A DNA stretch of 64,000 nt, from the NCBI RefSeq assembly GCF_022829285.1, contig NZ_JAKSYI010000132.1:62001-126000 (forward strand), written 5' to 3'. The notes beneath the pieces were generated by a model. The model saw only the letters and a program-made list of their open reading frames with translations. It did not search any database and was not told where the DNA came from. Below, one piece after another: positions 26,526 to 35,904 of this stretch. The translations under genes and the position numbers were made by a program. Position 1 is the stretch's first letter. The number at the start of each line of letters is the position of its first letter. This DNA comes from Methylobacterium sp. J-078 (GTDB taxonomy: Bacteria; Pseudomonadota; Alphaproteobacteria; Rhizobiales; Beijerinckiaceae).

Positions 26526-27224
26526 ATGTCCGCGAGTCCCTGGGTTCACCTCGACAGCGCGCCCATCCCCGGGACGGGCACCACTCTCCACCTCCTGCGG
26601 CAGGACGAGGCCTTCTCGATCCAGGTGGGCAAGGCGGAGCTGATGACGAACCTGGACCGGCGCTCTGAGCAGGCGCTCGCGACGATGGCCTGCGCCCGCT
26701 TGTCGGATCGTCCGCGCGCCCGCATCCTCATCGGCGGTCTCGGCATGGGCTTCACCCTGCGCGCCGCCCTCGATGCCCTGGGGCCGGACGCCCGCGTGGT
26801 GGTCGCCGAACTCGTCCCGGCCGTGGTGGCCTGGGCGCGCGGCCCCCTCGCGCACCTGTTCGGAGACAGCCTCGACGATCCACGCGTCGAGATCGTCCAG
26901 GACGACGTGAACCGCGTGATCCAGTCGGGGCCCGAGCGCTTCGACGCGATCCTGCTCGACGTCGACAACGGCCCCTCGGGCATGACCCGGCGGGAGAACG
27001 ACCGGCTCTACGACCGCTGGGGCCTGCGGCGCGCCCATTACGCGCTGACGCGCGGCGGCATCCTGGGTGTCTGGTCGGGCAAGCCCGACCGGCGCTTCAA
27101 GGCGCGGCTGCGCCTGCACGGCTTCACCGTCGACGAGGCACGCATCCATGCGAACGGGGGCCCTCTCGGCCCCCGTCACGTGCTCTGGTTCGCGGTCCGT
27201 CCCGAGGCCGCGATCGGGGCCTGA
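26526..27224 (+). CDS. Spermidine synthase-like methyltransferase-fold protein
   Basis: A 232-residue Rossmann-fold protein of the polyamine synthase-like family. The nucleotide-binding motif is ILIGGLGMGFTLRAALDAL, followed by VVVAELVPAVVAWARG with the acidic ribose contact. DPRVEIVQDDV and FDAILLDVDNGPSG are also typical. The N-terminal beta domain of true spermidine synthase is short here, and the usual decarboxylated-SAM aspartate motif is not clear, so this is probably not a dedicated SpeE. Similar proteins are widespread in Methylobacterium. It is followed by a convergent small glycine-zipper gene. Confidence 0.72.
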   Translation: MSASPWVHLDSAPIPGTGTTLHLLRQDEAFSIQVGKAELMTNLDRRSEQALATMACARLSDRPRARILIGGLGMGFTLRAALDALGPDARVVVAELVPAVVAWARGPLAHLFGDSLDDPRVEIVQDDVNRVIQSGPERFDAILLDVDNGPSGMTRRENDRLYDRWGLRRAHYALTRGGILGVWSGKPDRRFKARLRLHGFTVDEARIHANGGPLGPRHVLWFAVRPEAAIGA

Positions 27225-27265
27225 CGCCGCCCTCCGGGAAAGGTCCCGTCGGCGGCGCCCGGTCG

Positions 27266-27553
27266 TCAGTAGCTGTAGCTGCGGCGGCCGGAGCCCTGGC
27301 CTGGGCCGTAGCCGGTGTCGCGGGGCTGGACCCGTGAGCCGTAATCGATCTCGCGCTGGCGCCGGGCCTGGCGGTTCGCGAGGTAGCGGCCGCCGAGGCA
27401 GCCCGCCACTGCACCGACGACCCCGCGCTCGGCCAGGTAATGGCCGGCGATGCCGCCGATGATGGCGCCCTTGATGCAGCCCTTGGCCTCCGCAGCCCCC
27501 ACGCTGCCGAAGGTGAGGAGCGCGAGCGCCGATGCCGTTGCCATGATCCGCAT
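27266..27553 (-). CDS. Small secreted glycine-zipper protein
   Basis: A 95-residue precursor. The signal peptide MRIMATASALALLTFGSVGAAEA is followed by KGCIKGAIIGGIAGHYLAE and GVVGAVAGCLGGRYLA, two Gly/Ala-rich helical hairpins of the glycine-zipper kind. The tail is Arg/Gln/Gly/Tyr-rich and ends SGRRSYSY. Two cysteines could bridge. Homologues are small envelope proteins of unknown function. A second ATG at 27544 would also serve as start. Confidence 0.7.
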   Translation of the reverse strand: MRIMATASALALLTFGSVGAAEAKGCIKGAIIGGIAGHYLAERGVVGAVAGCLGGRYLANRQARRQREIDYGSRVQPRDTGYGPGQGSGRRSYSY

Positions 27554-27836
27554 GATGTTCTCCCAGCCGATGCCGGGAGGAAAACAGCGTCCCGCCCGCC
27601 CCGTTCCATGCCCGAACCATTCACGACGTCGCCGAGACCGGGGCAGTCGGAGTGGGAAGGCCCGGCTCCGCCGCACCACTGGGGATAGGCGGATGGATCG
27701 GGGATTAATCCCTGGTCTTCGGCATTTCCCGGCGCTGTGCTTTTTCAGGCGCAGGCAAGCTCCGCGCGCATGTGTCTAAGACATCGCGGGCGGTCGGTTC
27801 TTCCGGGACCGGTCGACCGGGGCGGGGTGGCGTTTC

Positions 27837-28814
27837 ATGTCTTCGAATTGCATTGAGCCGGTTGCCGCTCACCTTGTCCGTGTGGCCGTGATGTCCCTCG
27901 CGATACTGGCGTTCCAGGGCGGGGACCCGGCCCGGGCCGGACAGGACGATGGGAAGGAGAAGCCAAGCTCGGGCGACAAGGGGCAGAGCTCCGCCAAGGA
28001 CGTGGACACCGAGCACCTCTTCGGCTTCACCGAGGGGGCGGATGCCGGCGAGAAGGGCGAGCAGGAGGTCGTGGTCGACACCCTGTCCCGCTTCGGCAAG
28101 CGCGCCGCCGGCCCCGGCGGATCGCGCTACCGCGTCCTCGACACCAAGCTCGGCTACCAGTTCAACCCCATCGACAAGCTGAGCATCGAACTCGGCGCCT
28201 TCGGCAACCTGCGCACGTCCCGCAACATCGTCGGGCTCGACGACAAGACCTACGGCACGTTCGACGGCATCTCGGTGGAGGTGAAGTACCAGTTCCTGAA
28301 GGGCTCGGCCGAGCAGCCCCTGGGGCTTGCGGTGGAGCTGCGTCCGCGCTTCAGCCGGGTCCTGCCCATCGAAGGCAACGGCGCCGACATCTTCGACATG
28401 GAGAGCGTGCTCCAGCTCGATGTGCAACTCGTGCCGGACAAGCTCTGGTACGGCGGCAATCTCAGCTTCGAGCCGGCGGCGGGGCGCCAGCGCGGCAACG
28501 GCCCGGGCTACCGTTCCTCCACCCTGCTCTGGTCGAACGCCCTCGTCGCGCGGATCGGCGAGAGCACCTATCTGGGACCCGAACTGCGCTACCTGCGCGG
28601 CTACGCGGGCACGTTCCTGAACAAGCTGGAGAGCGAGGCCCTCTTTCTGGGGCCTGCCCTGCACCACCGCTTCACCGAGAAGATCTGGCTGACCGTGGCC
28701 TATGCGGGGCAGGTCTGGGGCCGGGACACCGCCCCCGACCTCACCGGGCGCAGGCTCGGCCTAGACCAGTTCGAGCGCCAGAACCTGCGCGTCAAGTTCG
28801 GCATGGAGTTCTGA
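27837..28814 (+). CDS. Outer-membrane beta-barrel protein, unknown function
   Basis: A 325-residue exported protein. A signal peptide (VRVAVMSLAILAFQGG, cleavage near ARAGQ) is followed by a charged Lys/Asp/Gly stretch at about 35-75. From residue 95 it consists of alternating amphipathic strands with turn Gly/Asp residues (LDTKLGYQFNPIDKLSIEL, SVEVKYQFLKG, LWYGGNLSFEP, LTVAYAGQVWG) and ends with the C-terminal NLRVKFGMEF, with a terminal Phe as expected for BAM-assembled barrels. About 10-12 strands are likely. It is not a TolC-type channel. It precedes RND pump genes but is separated from them by a convergent gene. Confidence 0.72.
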   Translation: MSSNCIEPVAAHLVRVAVMSLAILAFQGGDPARAGQDDGKEKPSSGDKGQSSAKDVDTEHLFGFTEGADAGEKGEQEVVVDTLSRFGKRAAGPGGSRYRVLDTKLGYQFNPIDKLSIELGAFGNLRTSRNIVGLDDKTYGTFDGISVEVKYQFLKGSAEQPLGLAVELRPRFSRVLPIEGNGADIFDMESVLQLDVQLVPDKLWYGGNLSFEPAAGRQRGNGPGYRSSTLLWSNALVARIGESTYLGPELRYLRGYAGTFLNKLESEALFLGPALHHRFTEKIWLTVAYAGQVWGRDTAPDLTGRRLGLDQFERQNLRVKFGMEF

Positions 28815-28827
28815 AGGCCCGACGCGC

Positions 28828-29085
28828 TCAGGAGGCGATCCGCTCCAGCGGGACCTTAGCCTTCGCCGCCGTGCCGGGCTCCGCCGGGGCCGGGGCGGAT
28901 TCGGGCTCCGGCCTGCCGGGCCGGCGGCGCCCTTCCCGTTCGGCCCGCAACTCCCGCTCGGCCATCAGCCAGAGTTCGATGCTGAACCCCTCCGGGCGAT
29001 GATGGCGCTCCCACAGGTCGTAGGCGCGCTCGCGGATCTCCTCGAAGGTGATCTCTCGAGATGTGATGTCGGCGGGAGATGACAT
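28828..29085 (-). CDS. DUF2934 domain protein
   Basis: An 85-residue protein. The N-terminal half matches DUF2934: ITFEEIRERAYDLWERHHRP followed by FSIELWLMAEREL, the IR.RAY.LWE..G.P.G....W..AE pattern. The C-terminal half is an Ala/Pro/Glu-rich tail. The family is small, common in Hyphomicrobiales and of unknown function. The ATG at 29085 gives MSSPADIT; longer upstream frames are Cys/Arg-rich and unlikely. It is convergent with the outer-membrane gene. Confidence 0.8.
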   Translation of the reverse strand: MSSPADITSREITFEEIRERAYDLWERHHRPEGFSIELWLMAERELRAEREGRRRPGRPEPESAPAPAEPGTAAKAKVPLERIAS

Positions 29086-29444
29086 GGACAAGGACCCTGG
29101 CGGGCCGACGTTCTGGAGGGTGATCCGATCCGCGTCCCGTGACGAGGCCCTCGCGACGGTCGGCCCGGAGCCATCGCACGGAGGACACGAAGGTTCCTTC
29201 ACACAGAGCAATTCCAGCCCGGTTCGCGTGTCGCACGCGCACGTGAAACAACCCGCGCGAATTCTCAGCGCCACGCCTTGTTTTCGACGCCAACCTTCAT
29301 CAATGCGTCAGAGATCGACGCTACGCCCGGGCGTCAAACTCCTCCTGGAGCCCTTCGGCCGCACGGCATCGAACTGGAGTGCGGCCGTGCGCCGCGATCC
29401 CGCCGGTGCCGTCCGCGGCTGCGGCTGGGCATGAGATCCGTCGC
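29086..29444. other. Intergenic region before the RND operon, no gene seen
   Basis: 359 bp between the divergent DUF2934 and RND adaptor genes. It presumably holds both promoters. A plus-strand frame opens at 29092 with ATG but its translation is compositionally unlike its neighbours. No tRNA, terminator or clear operator was found. Confidence 0.4.
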
Positions 29445-30719
29445 ATGAGTGAACACGCCTCCCCGCTGGCCCCGGTCACCGGTTTCCGGAAGCGCACGCA
29501 GGTCGCGATCCTGACGGGCGCGGTCCTGGTCATCGCCGGCGTCCTCTGGCTTCCCGGAACCTTCGCCGGAACCCCCGCCGGCACCCAGGCCGGGGCTGCG
29601 CCGACCAACGCGGCCAATTCGGCGCCTGCGCCCGCGCCCGGTGCCGATTTCGTCCTCACGGCGGACCAGCTTGCCGCCGTCACCGTGGTGCCGGTGGAGC
29701 AGCACCTGTTCTTCGAGGAGATCACCACCGAGGGCAAGATCGGCGTCGACGAGTACCAGGCCACGCCGGTCTTCTCGCCCTATCCCGGCCGCGTGGTCTC
29801 CATCTTCGCGCGCACCGGCGAGCGGGTGAAGAAGGGCCAGCGCCTGTTCTCCCTCCAGGCCAACGAGATGGTCCAGGCCCAGAACGACTACCTCGCCGCC
29901 CTGAACGTCCTGAACAAGGCGCGCTCCCAACTCGCCCTGTCGCAGGCGGCCGAGAAGCGCCTGCGCGACCTCTACGAATCCCGCGTCACCACCCTGCGCG
30001 AACTCCAGAACGCCCAGAACGACCTGACCTCGACCACGAACGACGCCCGCACGGCGGAGGTGGGCCTGGAGGCGGTACGCAGCCGCCTGCGCATCCTCGG
30101 CCTGCGCGACGACGAGGTCGCCAACCTGCAGAAGGGCTCGATCAACCCCGAGACGGCGATCAACGCGCCCCTCGACGGCACCATCATCCAGCGCAAGATC
30201 GGCCCCGGCCAGTATGTCGGCAGCGGCGGCGGCGACCCCTCCTACATCATCGGCGACCTTTCCAAGGTCTGGCTCATCGCGCAGCTGCGCGAGCCGGACG
30301 CGGCGCGGGTGGATCTCGGCGACCGCATCAAGTTCCGCGTGCTCGCCTTCCCCGAGCGGGTCTTCGACGGCCAGATCAACTTCATCGGCGCCTCCGTCGA
30401 TCCGGCGACCCGCCGCATCACCGTGCGGGCCGACATCGACAACACCGAGAACCTCCTGAAGCCGGAGATGTACGCCAGCGTGCGCATCATCAACGAGCGC
30501 GAGACCGTGTCGCCCTCGGTGCCCCGCAGCGCGGTGGTGCTGGAGGGCCCCAAGGCGAGCGTCTGGGTCCTGGGCGCCGGCAACACGGTGCAGAGCCGCC
30601 GGGTCAGGCCCGGCATCATCGACGGCGGGAACATCGAGATCCTGCAGGGGCTCGCGGTGGGCGAGCGGGTGATCTCGCGCGGCTCGCTGTTCATCGACCG
30701 CATGCTGACGCGAAGCTGA
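29445..30719 (+). CDS. RND efflux periplasmic adaptor (membrane fusion protein)
   Basis: A 424-residue adaptor joining an inner-membrane RND pump to an outer-membrane channel. An N-terminal membrane anchor (VAILTGAVLVIAGVLWLPG, residues about 20-40) is followed by a Pro/Ala linker. The lipoyl half-motif VFSPYPGRVVSIFARTGERV sits at about 105-130, then a helical hairpin, and a second lipoyl half INAPLDGTIIQRKIGPGQYV. The beta-barrel follows with VDLGDRIKFRV and PATRRITVRADIDN. The fold resembles heavy-metal CusB/CzcB adaptors, but there is no His/Met-rich metal-binding terminus. It lies 35 bp upstream of the pump gene. Confidence 0.88.
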   Translation: MSEHASPLAPVTGFRKRTQVAILTGAVLVIAGVLWLPGTFAGTPAGTQAGAAPTNAANSAPAPAPGADFVLTADQLAAVTVVPVEQHLFFEEITTEGKIGVDEYQATPVFSPYPGRVVSIFARTGERVKKGQRLFSLQANEMVQAQNDYLAALNVLNKARSQLALSQAAEKRLRDLYESRVTTLRELQNAQNDLTSTTNDARTAEVGLEAVRSRLRILGLRDDEVANLQKGSINPETAINAPLDGTIIQRKIGPGQYVGSGGGDPSYIIGDLSKVWLIAQLREPDAARVDLGDRIKFRVLAFPERVFDGQINFIGASVDPATRRITVRADIDNTENLLKPEMYASVRIINERETVSPSVPRSAVVLEGPKASVWVLGAGNTVQSRRVRPGIIDGGNIEILQGLAVGERVISRGSLFIDRMLTRS

Positions 30720-30754
30720 TCCGTCAGCGCACCACCCGCGGGGAAACACCCTTC

Positions 30755-33700
30755 ATGAACGGTCTCGTCGCTCTCGCGCTGCGCCAGCGTGCGCTGGTGG
30801 TGCTCGCCTTCGTGCTCCTGCTCGTCTGCGGGCTGGTGGCGTTCCGCACCCTCAACATCGAGGCCTATCCCGACCCGACCCCGCCGATGATCGACGTGAT
30901 CACCCAGGCCAACGGACTCTCGGGCGAGGAGATCGAGCGCTACGTCACGGTGCCCATCGAGGTCATCACCTCCGGCCTGCCCAACCTGAAGCAGGTGCGC
31001 TCCGTCTCCCTCTACGGCCTCTCGGACGTGAAGCTGCAGTTCGGGTTCGAGTTCAGCTACCGGGAGGCCGAGCAGCAGGTGCTCAATCGCCTCGCCCAGC
31101 TCGACGCCCTGCCCAACGGGGCCAAGCCCACCATCTCGCCCGTGAGCCCGATCGGCGAGATCTTCCGCTACAAGCTCACCGCCCCGGAGGGCTACAGCGT
31201 CCTCGACCTGAAATCCCTCCAGGACTGGGTACTGCGCCGGCGCTTCCGCGCCGTGCCGGGCGTGATCGACGTGATCGGCTGGGGCGGCAAGACCAAGACC
31301 TTCGACATCTCCGTCGATCTCGACCGCCTCAGCGCCTACGGGCTGACCCTCTCGGGCATCGTCAAGACCCTCAACGACAGCAACCTCAACGTCGGCGGCA
31401 ACCGGATCAACCTCGGCACCCAGTCCGCCGTGGTGCGCGGCGTCGGCCTGATCCGCTCCACCGACGACATCGGCGATACCGTGCTGACGCAGTCGGGCGG
31501 CGCACCGGTGCTGGTCAAGGACGTCGCCACCGTCACCATCGGACACCAGCCCCGCCTCGGCATCGCGGGCATGAACGACGACGATGACATCGTGCAGGGC
31601 ATCGTGCTGATGCGGCGCGGCGAGGAGAGCACGCCGACCATCGAGGCGGTGCAGGCCGAGGTGTCGCGCATCGAGGCCATGGGCCTGCTGCCGCCCGGCG
31701 TGAAGATCGAGCGGATCTACGACCGGGCCGATCTCATCGCGGTGACCACCCACACGGTCCTGCACAACATGCTGGTCGGCATCGTGCTGATCCTCATCGT
31801 GCAGTGGCTCTTCCTCGGCAACCTGCGCAGCGCCCTCATCGTGGTGGCGACGATTCCCTTCGCGCTGTTCTTCGCCGTCATCATCCTGGTGGTCAGGGGC
31901 GAATCGGCCAATCTCCTCTCCGTGGGCGCCCTCGATTTCGGACTGATCGTCGACGGCACCGTCATCATGGTGGAGGCGATCTTCCGGCGCCTGTCCGGCC
32001 ACGGCGATCCGCCCGGCTATCGGTCGCCCCCCGGCCTGAAGGGCAAGCTCGCCCGCATCGTGGGGGCGTCGAGCGACGTCAGCCGCTCCATCGTGTTCGC
32101 CGCCATCATCATCGTGACGGGCTTCCTGCCGCTCTTCACGCTCACGGGCGTCGAGGGCCACATCTTCGGGCCGATGGCGCAGACCTACGCCTACGCGCTG
32201 CTCGGCGGACTCATCGCCACCTTCACGGTGACGCCCGTCCTCTCGGCCTACCTGCTGCCGGACCACGTCGAGGAGGTCGAGACCATCCTGGTGCGGACCC
32301 TGGAGCGGCTCTACCGGCCGGCGATCCGGGCGGCCCTCGGCAACCGGCTCCTCACCCTCGGCCTCGCGGCGATCCTGACCGCCGGCGTCGGCCTCGCCGG
32401 GCGCCAGCTCGGCCTCGAATTCCTGCCCAAGCTCGAGAGGGGCAACCTCTGGCTGCGCGCCACCATGCCGGCGACGATCTCGCTGGAAGAGGGCAACCTC
32501 TACGTCAACCGCATCCGCCGCATCATCGCGGCGGTGCCGGAGGTGGAGAGCGTGGTCTCGCAGCACGGTCGCCCGGACGACGGCACGGACGCGGCCGGCT
32601 TCTTCAACGGCGAGTTCTTCGCCCCCCTCAGGCCCACCGAGAAGTGGCGCGCCGGGATGACCAAGGAGCACATGCTCGGCGACCTCCTCGACAAGCTGCG
32701 CGTGGAGTTCCCCGGCGTCGAGTTCAACGTCTCGCAGTACCTCCAGGACAACGTCGCGGAGGCGGTCTCGGGCATCAAGGGCGAGAACTCCTTCAAGGTG
32801 TTCGGGCCCGACCTCGAAACCCTTACGGAGGTCGCCAACCGCGTGGAGGCGAGCCTGCGCAAGGTGCCCGGCGTCACCGATCTCGGCGTCTTCACCTCGC
32901 TCGGACAGCCGACGGTGCAGATCGACGTCGACCGCGTCCGCGCGGCCCGCTACGGCCTCACCCCCGGCGACATCAACGCCACGGTCCGCACCGCCATCGG
33001 CGGCGACAGCGCCGGAGACCTCTACGACAGCGGCTCGGACCGCCATTACCCCATCGTCATCCGCCTCGCCGAGCAGTTCCGGCAGAGCATGGCCTCGATC
33101 CGTGGCCTGCGCATCTCGGGGCAAGGCCCGGGCGGTGTCCTGATGCAGGTGCCCCTCAGCGAGGTCGCCCAGGTCGCCCTGGTCTCCGGGCCGGCCTACA
33201 TCTACCGGGAGGGGCAGGAGCGCTACCTGCCGGTGAAGTTCAGCGTGCGCGACCGCGACCTCGGCAGCGCGATCCTGGAGGCGCGCGAGCGCGTGGCCAA
33301 CGAGGTCAGCCTGCCGCGCGGCTACCGCCTCGAACTCGTGGGCGAGTTCAACAACATGCAGGGGGCACTGGCGCGCCTCTCCGTGACGGTGCCGATCGCG
33401 ATCGGCCTGATCGCGATCCTGCTGTTCGTGAATTTCGGCTCCATCACCGACATGCTGCTCGCGCTGAGCGTCATCCCCATGGCGGTGGCGGGCGGCGTGC
33501 TCGCCCTCGTCCTCACCGAGACGCCCTTCAGCGTCTCCGCCGCCATCGGCTTCATCGCGCTCCTCGGCATCGCGGTGATGGACGGGATCATCGTGCTCTC
33601 GCACTACAATGGCCTCATCGCCGAGGGCGAGGAACGCATGCGCGCGATGATGCGCACCTGTCTGACCCAGATGCGCCCGGTGGTGATGACCTGCGTGGTG

Positions 33701-33922
33701 GCCGGCGTCGGCCTGTTGCCGGCGGCCTTCTCCAACGGCGTCGGCTCGCAGGTGCAGAAGCCGCTGGCGCTGGTGGTCGTCGGCGGGATGAGCCTGGCGC
33801 CGCTGCTCATCCTCCTCATCCTGCCGGTCCTGATCGTCACCCTGTCCCGGCGTCGTCCGGAGCCGCTGGTGGACCAGGACAGCGCCGTCGAGGCGCATGC
33901 GCCGGTGCAGGCAACGGTCTGA
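30755..33922 (+). CDS. RND transporter permease, heavy-metal efflux (HME) subfamily
   Basis: A trimeric proton-driven pump of 1055 aa with 12 helices. TM1 (LRQRALVVLAFVLLLVCGL) is followed by the first periplasmic domain and the HME motif in TM4, GALDFGLIVDGTVIMVEA (about 390-407): DFG-x3-D-x6-E as in CzcA/CusA, with Ala replacing the usual Asn after the Glu. The second half begins near residue 525 with FLPKLERGNLWLRATMP, and TM10-12 include FGSITDMLLALSVIPMAVAG, AIGFIALLGIAVMDGI and VGLLPAAFSNG. The cation is unknown. No outer-membrane factor is encoded alongside; a TolC-like protein elsewhere would be needed. Confidence 0.92.
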   Translation: MNGLVALALRQRALVVLAFVLLLVCGLVAFRTLNIEAYPDPTPPMIDVITQANGLSGEEIERYVTVPIEVITSGLPNLKQVRSVSLYGLSDVKLQFGFEFSYREAEQQVLNRLAQLDALPNGAKPTISPVSPIGEIFRYKLTAPEGYSVLDLKSLQDWVLRRRFRAVPGVIDVIGWGGKTKTFDISVDLDRLSAYGLTLSGIVKTLNDSNLNVGGNRINLGTQSAVVRGVGLIRSTDDIGDTVLTQSGGAPVLVKDVATVTIGHQPRLGIAGMNDDDDIVQGIVLMRRGEESTPTIEAVQAEVSRIEAMGLLPPGVKIERIYDRADLIAVTTHTVLHNMLVGIVLILIVQWLFLGNLRSALIVVATIPFALFFAVIILVVRGESANLLSVGALDFGLIVDGTVIMVEAIFRRLSGHGDPPGYRSPPGLKGKLARIVGASSDVSRSIVFAAIIIVTGFLPLFTLTGVEGHIFGPMAQTYAYALLGGLIATFTVTPVLSAYLLPDHVEEVETILVRTLERLYRPAIRAALGNRLLTLGLAAILTAGVGLAGRQLGLEFLPKLERGNLWLRATMPATISLEEGNLYVNRIRRIIAAVPEVESVVSQHGRPDDGTDAAGFFNGEFFAPLRPTEKWRAGMTKEHMLGDLLDKLRVEFPGVEFNVSQYLQDNVAEAVSGIKGENSFKVFGPDLETLTEVANRVEASLRKVPGVTDLGVFTSLGQPTVQIDVDRVRAARYGLTPGDINATVRTAIGGDSAGDLYDSGSDRHYPIVIRLAEQFRQSMASIRGLRISGQGPGGVLMQVPLSEVAQVALVSGPAYIYREGQERYLPVKFSVRDRDLGSAILEARERVANEVSLPRGYRLELVGEFNNMQGALARLSVTVPIAIGLIAILLFVNFGSITDMLLALSVIPMAVAGGVLALVLTETPFSVSAAIGFIALLGIAVMDGIIVLSHYNGLIAEGEERMRAMMRTCLTQMRPVVMTCVVAGVGLLPAAFSNGVGSQVQKPLALVVVGGMSLAPLLILLILPVLIVTLSRRRPEPLVDQDSAVEAHAPVQATV

Positions 33923-33928
33923 GGACGT

Positions 33929-34924
33929 TCAGGCCCGCGCGTCGTCGAGCACCGCCTCCCACAGGATGGCGGCCCGCTCCCAGGTCAGCGCCGTGCGTTG
34001 CAGGAGCGCCCCGGCGCTGAGCGCGGACCAGACCGCGTCATTGCCCGCCACCATGACGATCGCCTCGGCCAGATCGCGGTCGGTCGGGGCGATCAGGCCG
34101 TTGACCCCGTGCTGCACGCGCTCGGACAGGGCGCCGATGCCGGCGGTGATGACCGGCAGGCCCATCGCCTGCGCCTCGGCCGCCGCGAGGCAGAAGGTCT
34201 CGTCCACCGAGCCCGGGCAGACCATCGCGCGCGCCCGGGCGTAGAAAGCCGCCAGCGCGGCGGCGCCGACGCGGGGATGGAAGACCACTGGCCCCCCGGT
34301 GTCGGTCGAGGCCGGGTAATCCGAGCCGAAGACGTGCAGCCGCGCCCCGGTCGCGGCGATCGCCGGTACCGTGCGCCAGAGTGTCAGGACGCGCTCCAGC
34401 CCGCGTTGGGGTTGGGAGGCGTAGACGAAGTCGCGGCCGGTCCCGCGCGTCGGTTCGGGCTCGCGGAAGGCCGGCGCGATCCCGTGCGGAATCACCCGGC
34501 GGCGGCGATAGGCGAAGACCGGGGACATGGAGGCGGCCGCGATGCTGCCGACGAAGACCGCGTCCGGGCGCAGGGCTAGGATCGGCAGCAGGTAGCGCTT
34601 CCGGAGGGCCTTCTCCAGGTTGATCGGGTTGTGCACCCAGACGATCCGGCGCGCGCCGGGGAAGTCGCGCAGCGGCCGCGGGTCGTTGCTGGTCACCACC
34701 GCGCCGGCGGGGTGCCGCCCCGCCTCGGCCAGGGGGACGTTCAGGACCCCGTCCCGCTCCATGCTGCCTGTGCGGCGGGTGGCGAGGGTGACGGCCCAGC
34801 CCCGCCGCGCGAGGGCGCGGGCCAGGGCGATGTTGGTGCTCTCGATTCCGCCGAGCCCGACCGTGGCCGGCGTGTCGATGCCGAATTCCACGCGGGTCGC
34901 GCAGATGAACGTGGCCCGGCGCAT
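33929..34924 (-). CDS. Glycosyltransferase family 4-like
   Basis: A 331-residue GT-B glycosyltransferase. The N-terminal half begins MRRATFICATRVEFGIDTPA and contains GGIESTNIALARALARRGW, the usual acceptor-domain GG loop. The donor half contains FVYASQPQRGLERVL, LHVFGSDYP and the conserved E-rich block PGSVDETFCLAAAEAQAMGL (ExF-x7-E type, split ETFCLAAAEAQ) preceding PVITAGIGALSE. Sugar and acceptor are unknown. It follows the GT32-like gene by 44 bp in the same orientation and is convergent with the RND pump (6 bp apart). Confidence 0.82.
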   Translation of the reverse strand: MRRATFICATRVEFGIDTPATVGLGGIESTNIALARALARRGWAVTLATRRTGSMERDGVLNVPLAEAGRHPAGAVVTSNDPRPLRDFPGARRIVWVHNPINLEKALRKRYLLPILALRPDAVFVGSIAAASMSPVFAYRRRRVIPHGIAPAFREPEPTRGTGRDFVYASQPQRGLERVLTLWRTVPAIAATGARLHVFGSDYPASTDTGGPVVFHPRVGAAALAAFYARARAMVCPGSVDETFCLAAAEAQAMGLPVITAGIGALSERVQHGVNGLIAPTDRDLAEAIVMVAGNDAVWSALSAGALLQRTALTWERAAILWEAVLDDARA

Positions 34925-34968
34925 CCGGCTCCTCCCTGGCGTTCCGCCCGAATCCATGAGGTCCCGGC

Positions 34969-35811
34969 TCAGACGCCGAACTCCCGGCGGCGCTGCCCGA
35001 GCCAGGACGCGGGCGCGGGCGGCGCGCTCTGGCCGATCGACCAGAGCTTGCCGCGCCAGGCATGGACCGCCACCGTCTCGGCGGTGATCCGGGCGCGGGC
35101 CGGGGCGTCGTCCGGTTGCGTCAGCAGGTGGGCCTCGTCGTCGTCGAGGGGATAGAAGGCCGGTTTGGCCCGCGCGTGCTGTGTCAGGCCGAGCCGGCGG
35201 ATGAAGTAGGTCAGCGCCCGGGGGCCGATCGCCAGCCGCTCGGGATGGATCGGGAAGCGCCGGCCGGCCAGGATCTCGAGGCTCCGCTTCACGCGGATAT
35301 GCCCCGTGGCCCAGGGCGTCCGGATCGGCACGCGGGTGATCGCCTCCCAGTAGCGCGCGATCAGTTCCGACTGCGCGGGCGCGTGCAGGATGGCGTTGTT
35401 GATCCGGTTCGGATTCAGCCAACCGAAGACGTAGTCGTCCCCCTCCGTTCCGGTCCGCAGGGGCTGGCGGAAGACGAAGTCGAGGTCCGACCAGATGCCG
35501 CGACCGTTCCGCAGCAGGGCGAGCCGCACGTAGTCGGTATAGAACGCGTAGGACCGGCGGGCGCGGTAGAGGTCCGCCATCGGGTTGGGGCCGAGGATTT
35601 CGCGGACGTCGTGCACGCTGGCGGGCAGACCCTGCGCGCGCAGGTCGGCGATCGTGTGGGTATAGATCCGCAACTCGTGGCCGGCGGCGACGATGGAGGC
35701 CGCGCTGAGCCGTTCGAGCCAGCTGACCGGCCCCTCCCAGTACGTCACGATGGGCGGCAGCGGCGCGGGCAGGCGATGCGGGGGGGCGTGCATGTCGGGG
35801 TGCCGGGCCAC
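34969..35811 (-). CDS. GT32-type glycosyltransferase (DXD sugar-binding domain)
   Basis: A 280-residue GT-A fold transferase. The motif RSYAFYTDYVRLALLRNGRGIWSDLD, read as YTDYVRLALL and WSDLD, is the Gly_transf_sug/TcdA-like DXD block with the metal-binding Asp pair. Upstream TYWEGPVSWLERLSAASI is the N-terminal nucleotide-binding strand. The C-terminal half (AHLLTQPDDAPARA, AVHAWRGKLWS) has the AVHxW signature of capsular mannosyl/galactosyltransferases. Either ATG 35811 or 35793 may be the start. Its partner is the adjacent GT4 gene, suggesting a surface glycan pathway. Confidence 0.8.
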   Translation of the reverse strand: MARHPDMHAPPHRLPAPLPPIVTYWEGPVSWLERLSAASIVAAGHELRIYTHTIADLRAQGLPASVHDVREILGPNPMADLYRARRSYAFYTDYVRLALLRNGRGIWSDLDFVFRQPLRTGTEGDDYVFGWLNPNRINNAILHAPAQSELIARYWEAITRVPIRTPWATGHIRVKRSLEILAGRRFPIHPERLAIGPRALTYFIRRLGLTQHARAKPAFYPLDDDEAHLLTQPDDAPARARITAETVAVHAWRGKLWSIGQSAPPAPASWLGQRRREFGV

Positions 35812-35904
35812 GGGAACGCTGCGTGCGAGCGCTCCTCTATCGCGCGCCCCGCGGAGTGGCCACCGCTAAATCCCCGCCCCGTCGCGCCAGGGCTTCGCGG
35901 GGGC

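Noticed and set aside
30242..33898. 1218-codon open frame antisense to the RND pump
   Set aside because: Its translation is His/Asp/Glu/Gly-rich repeats caused by codon bias of the opposite strand; the sense strand encodes a full RND permease.
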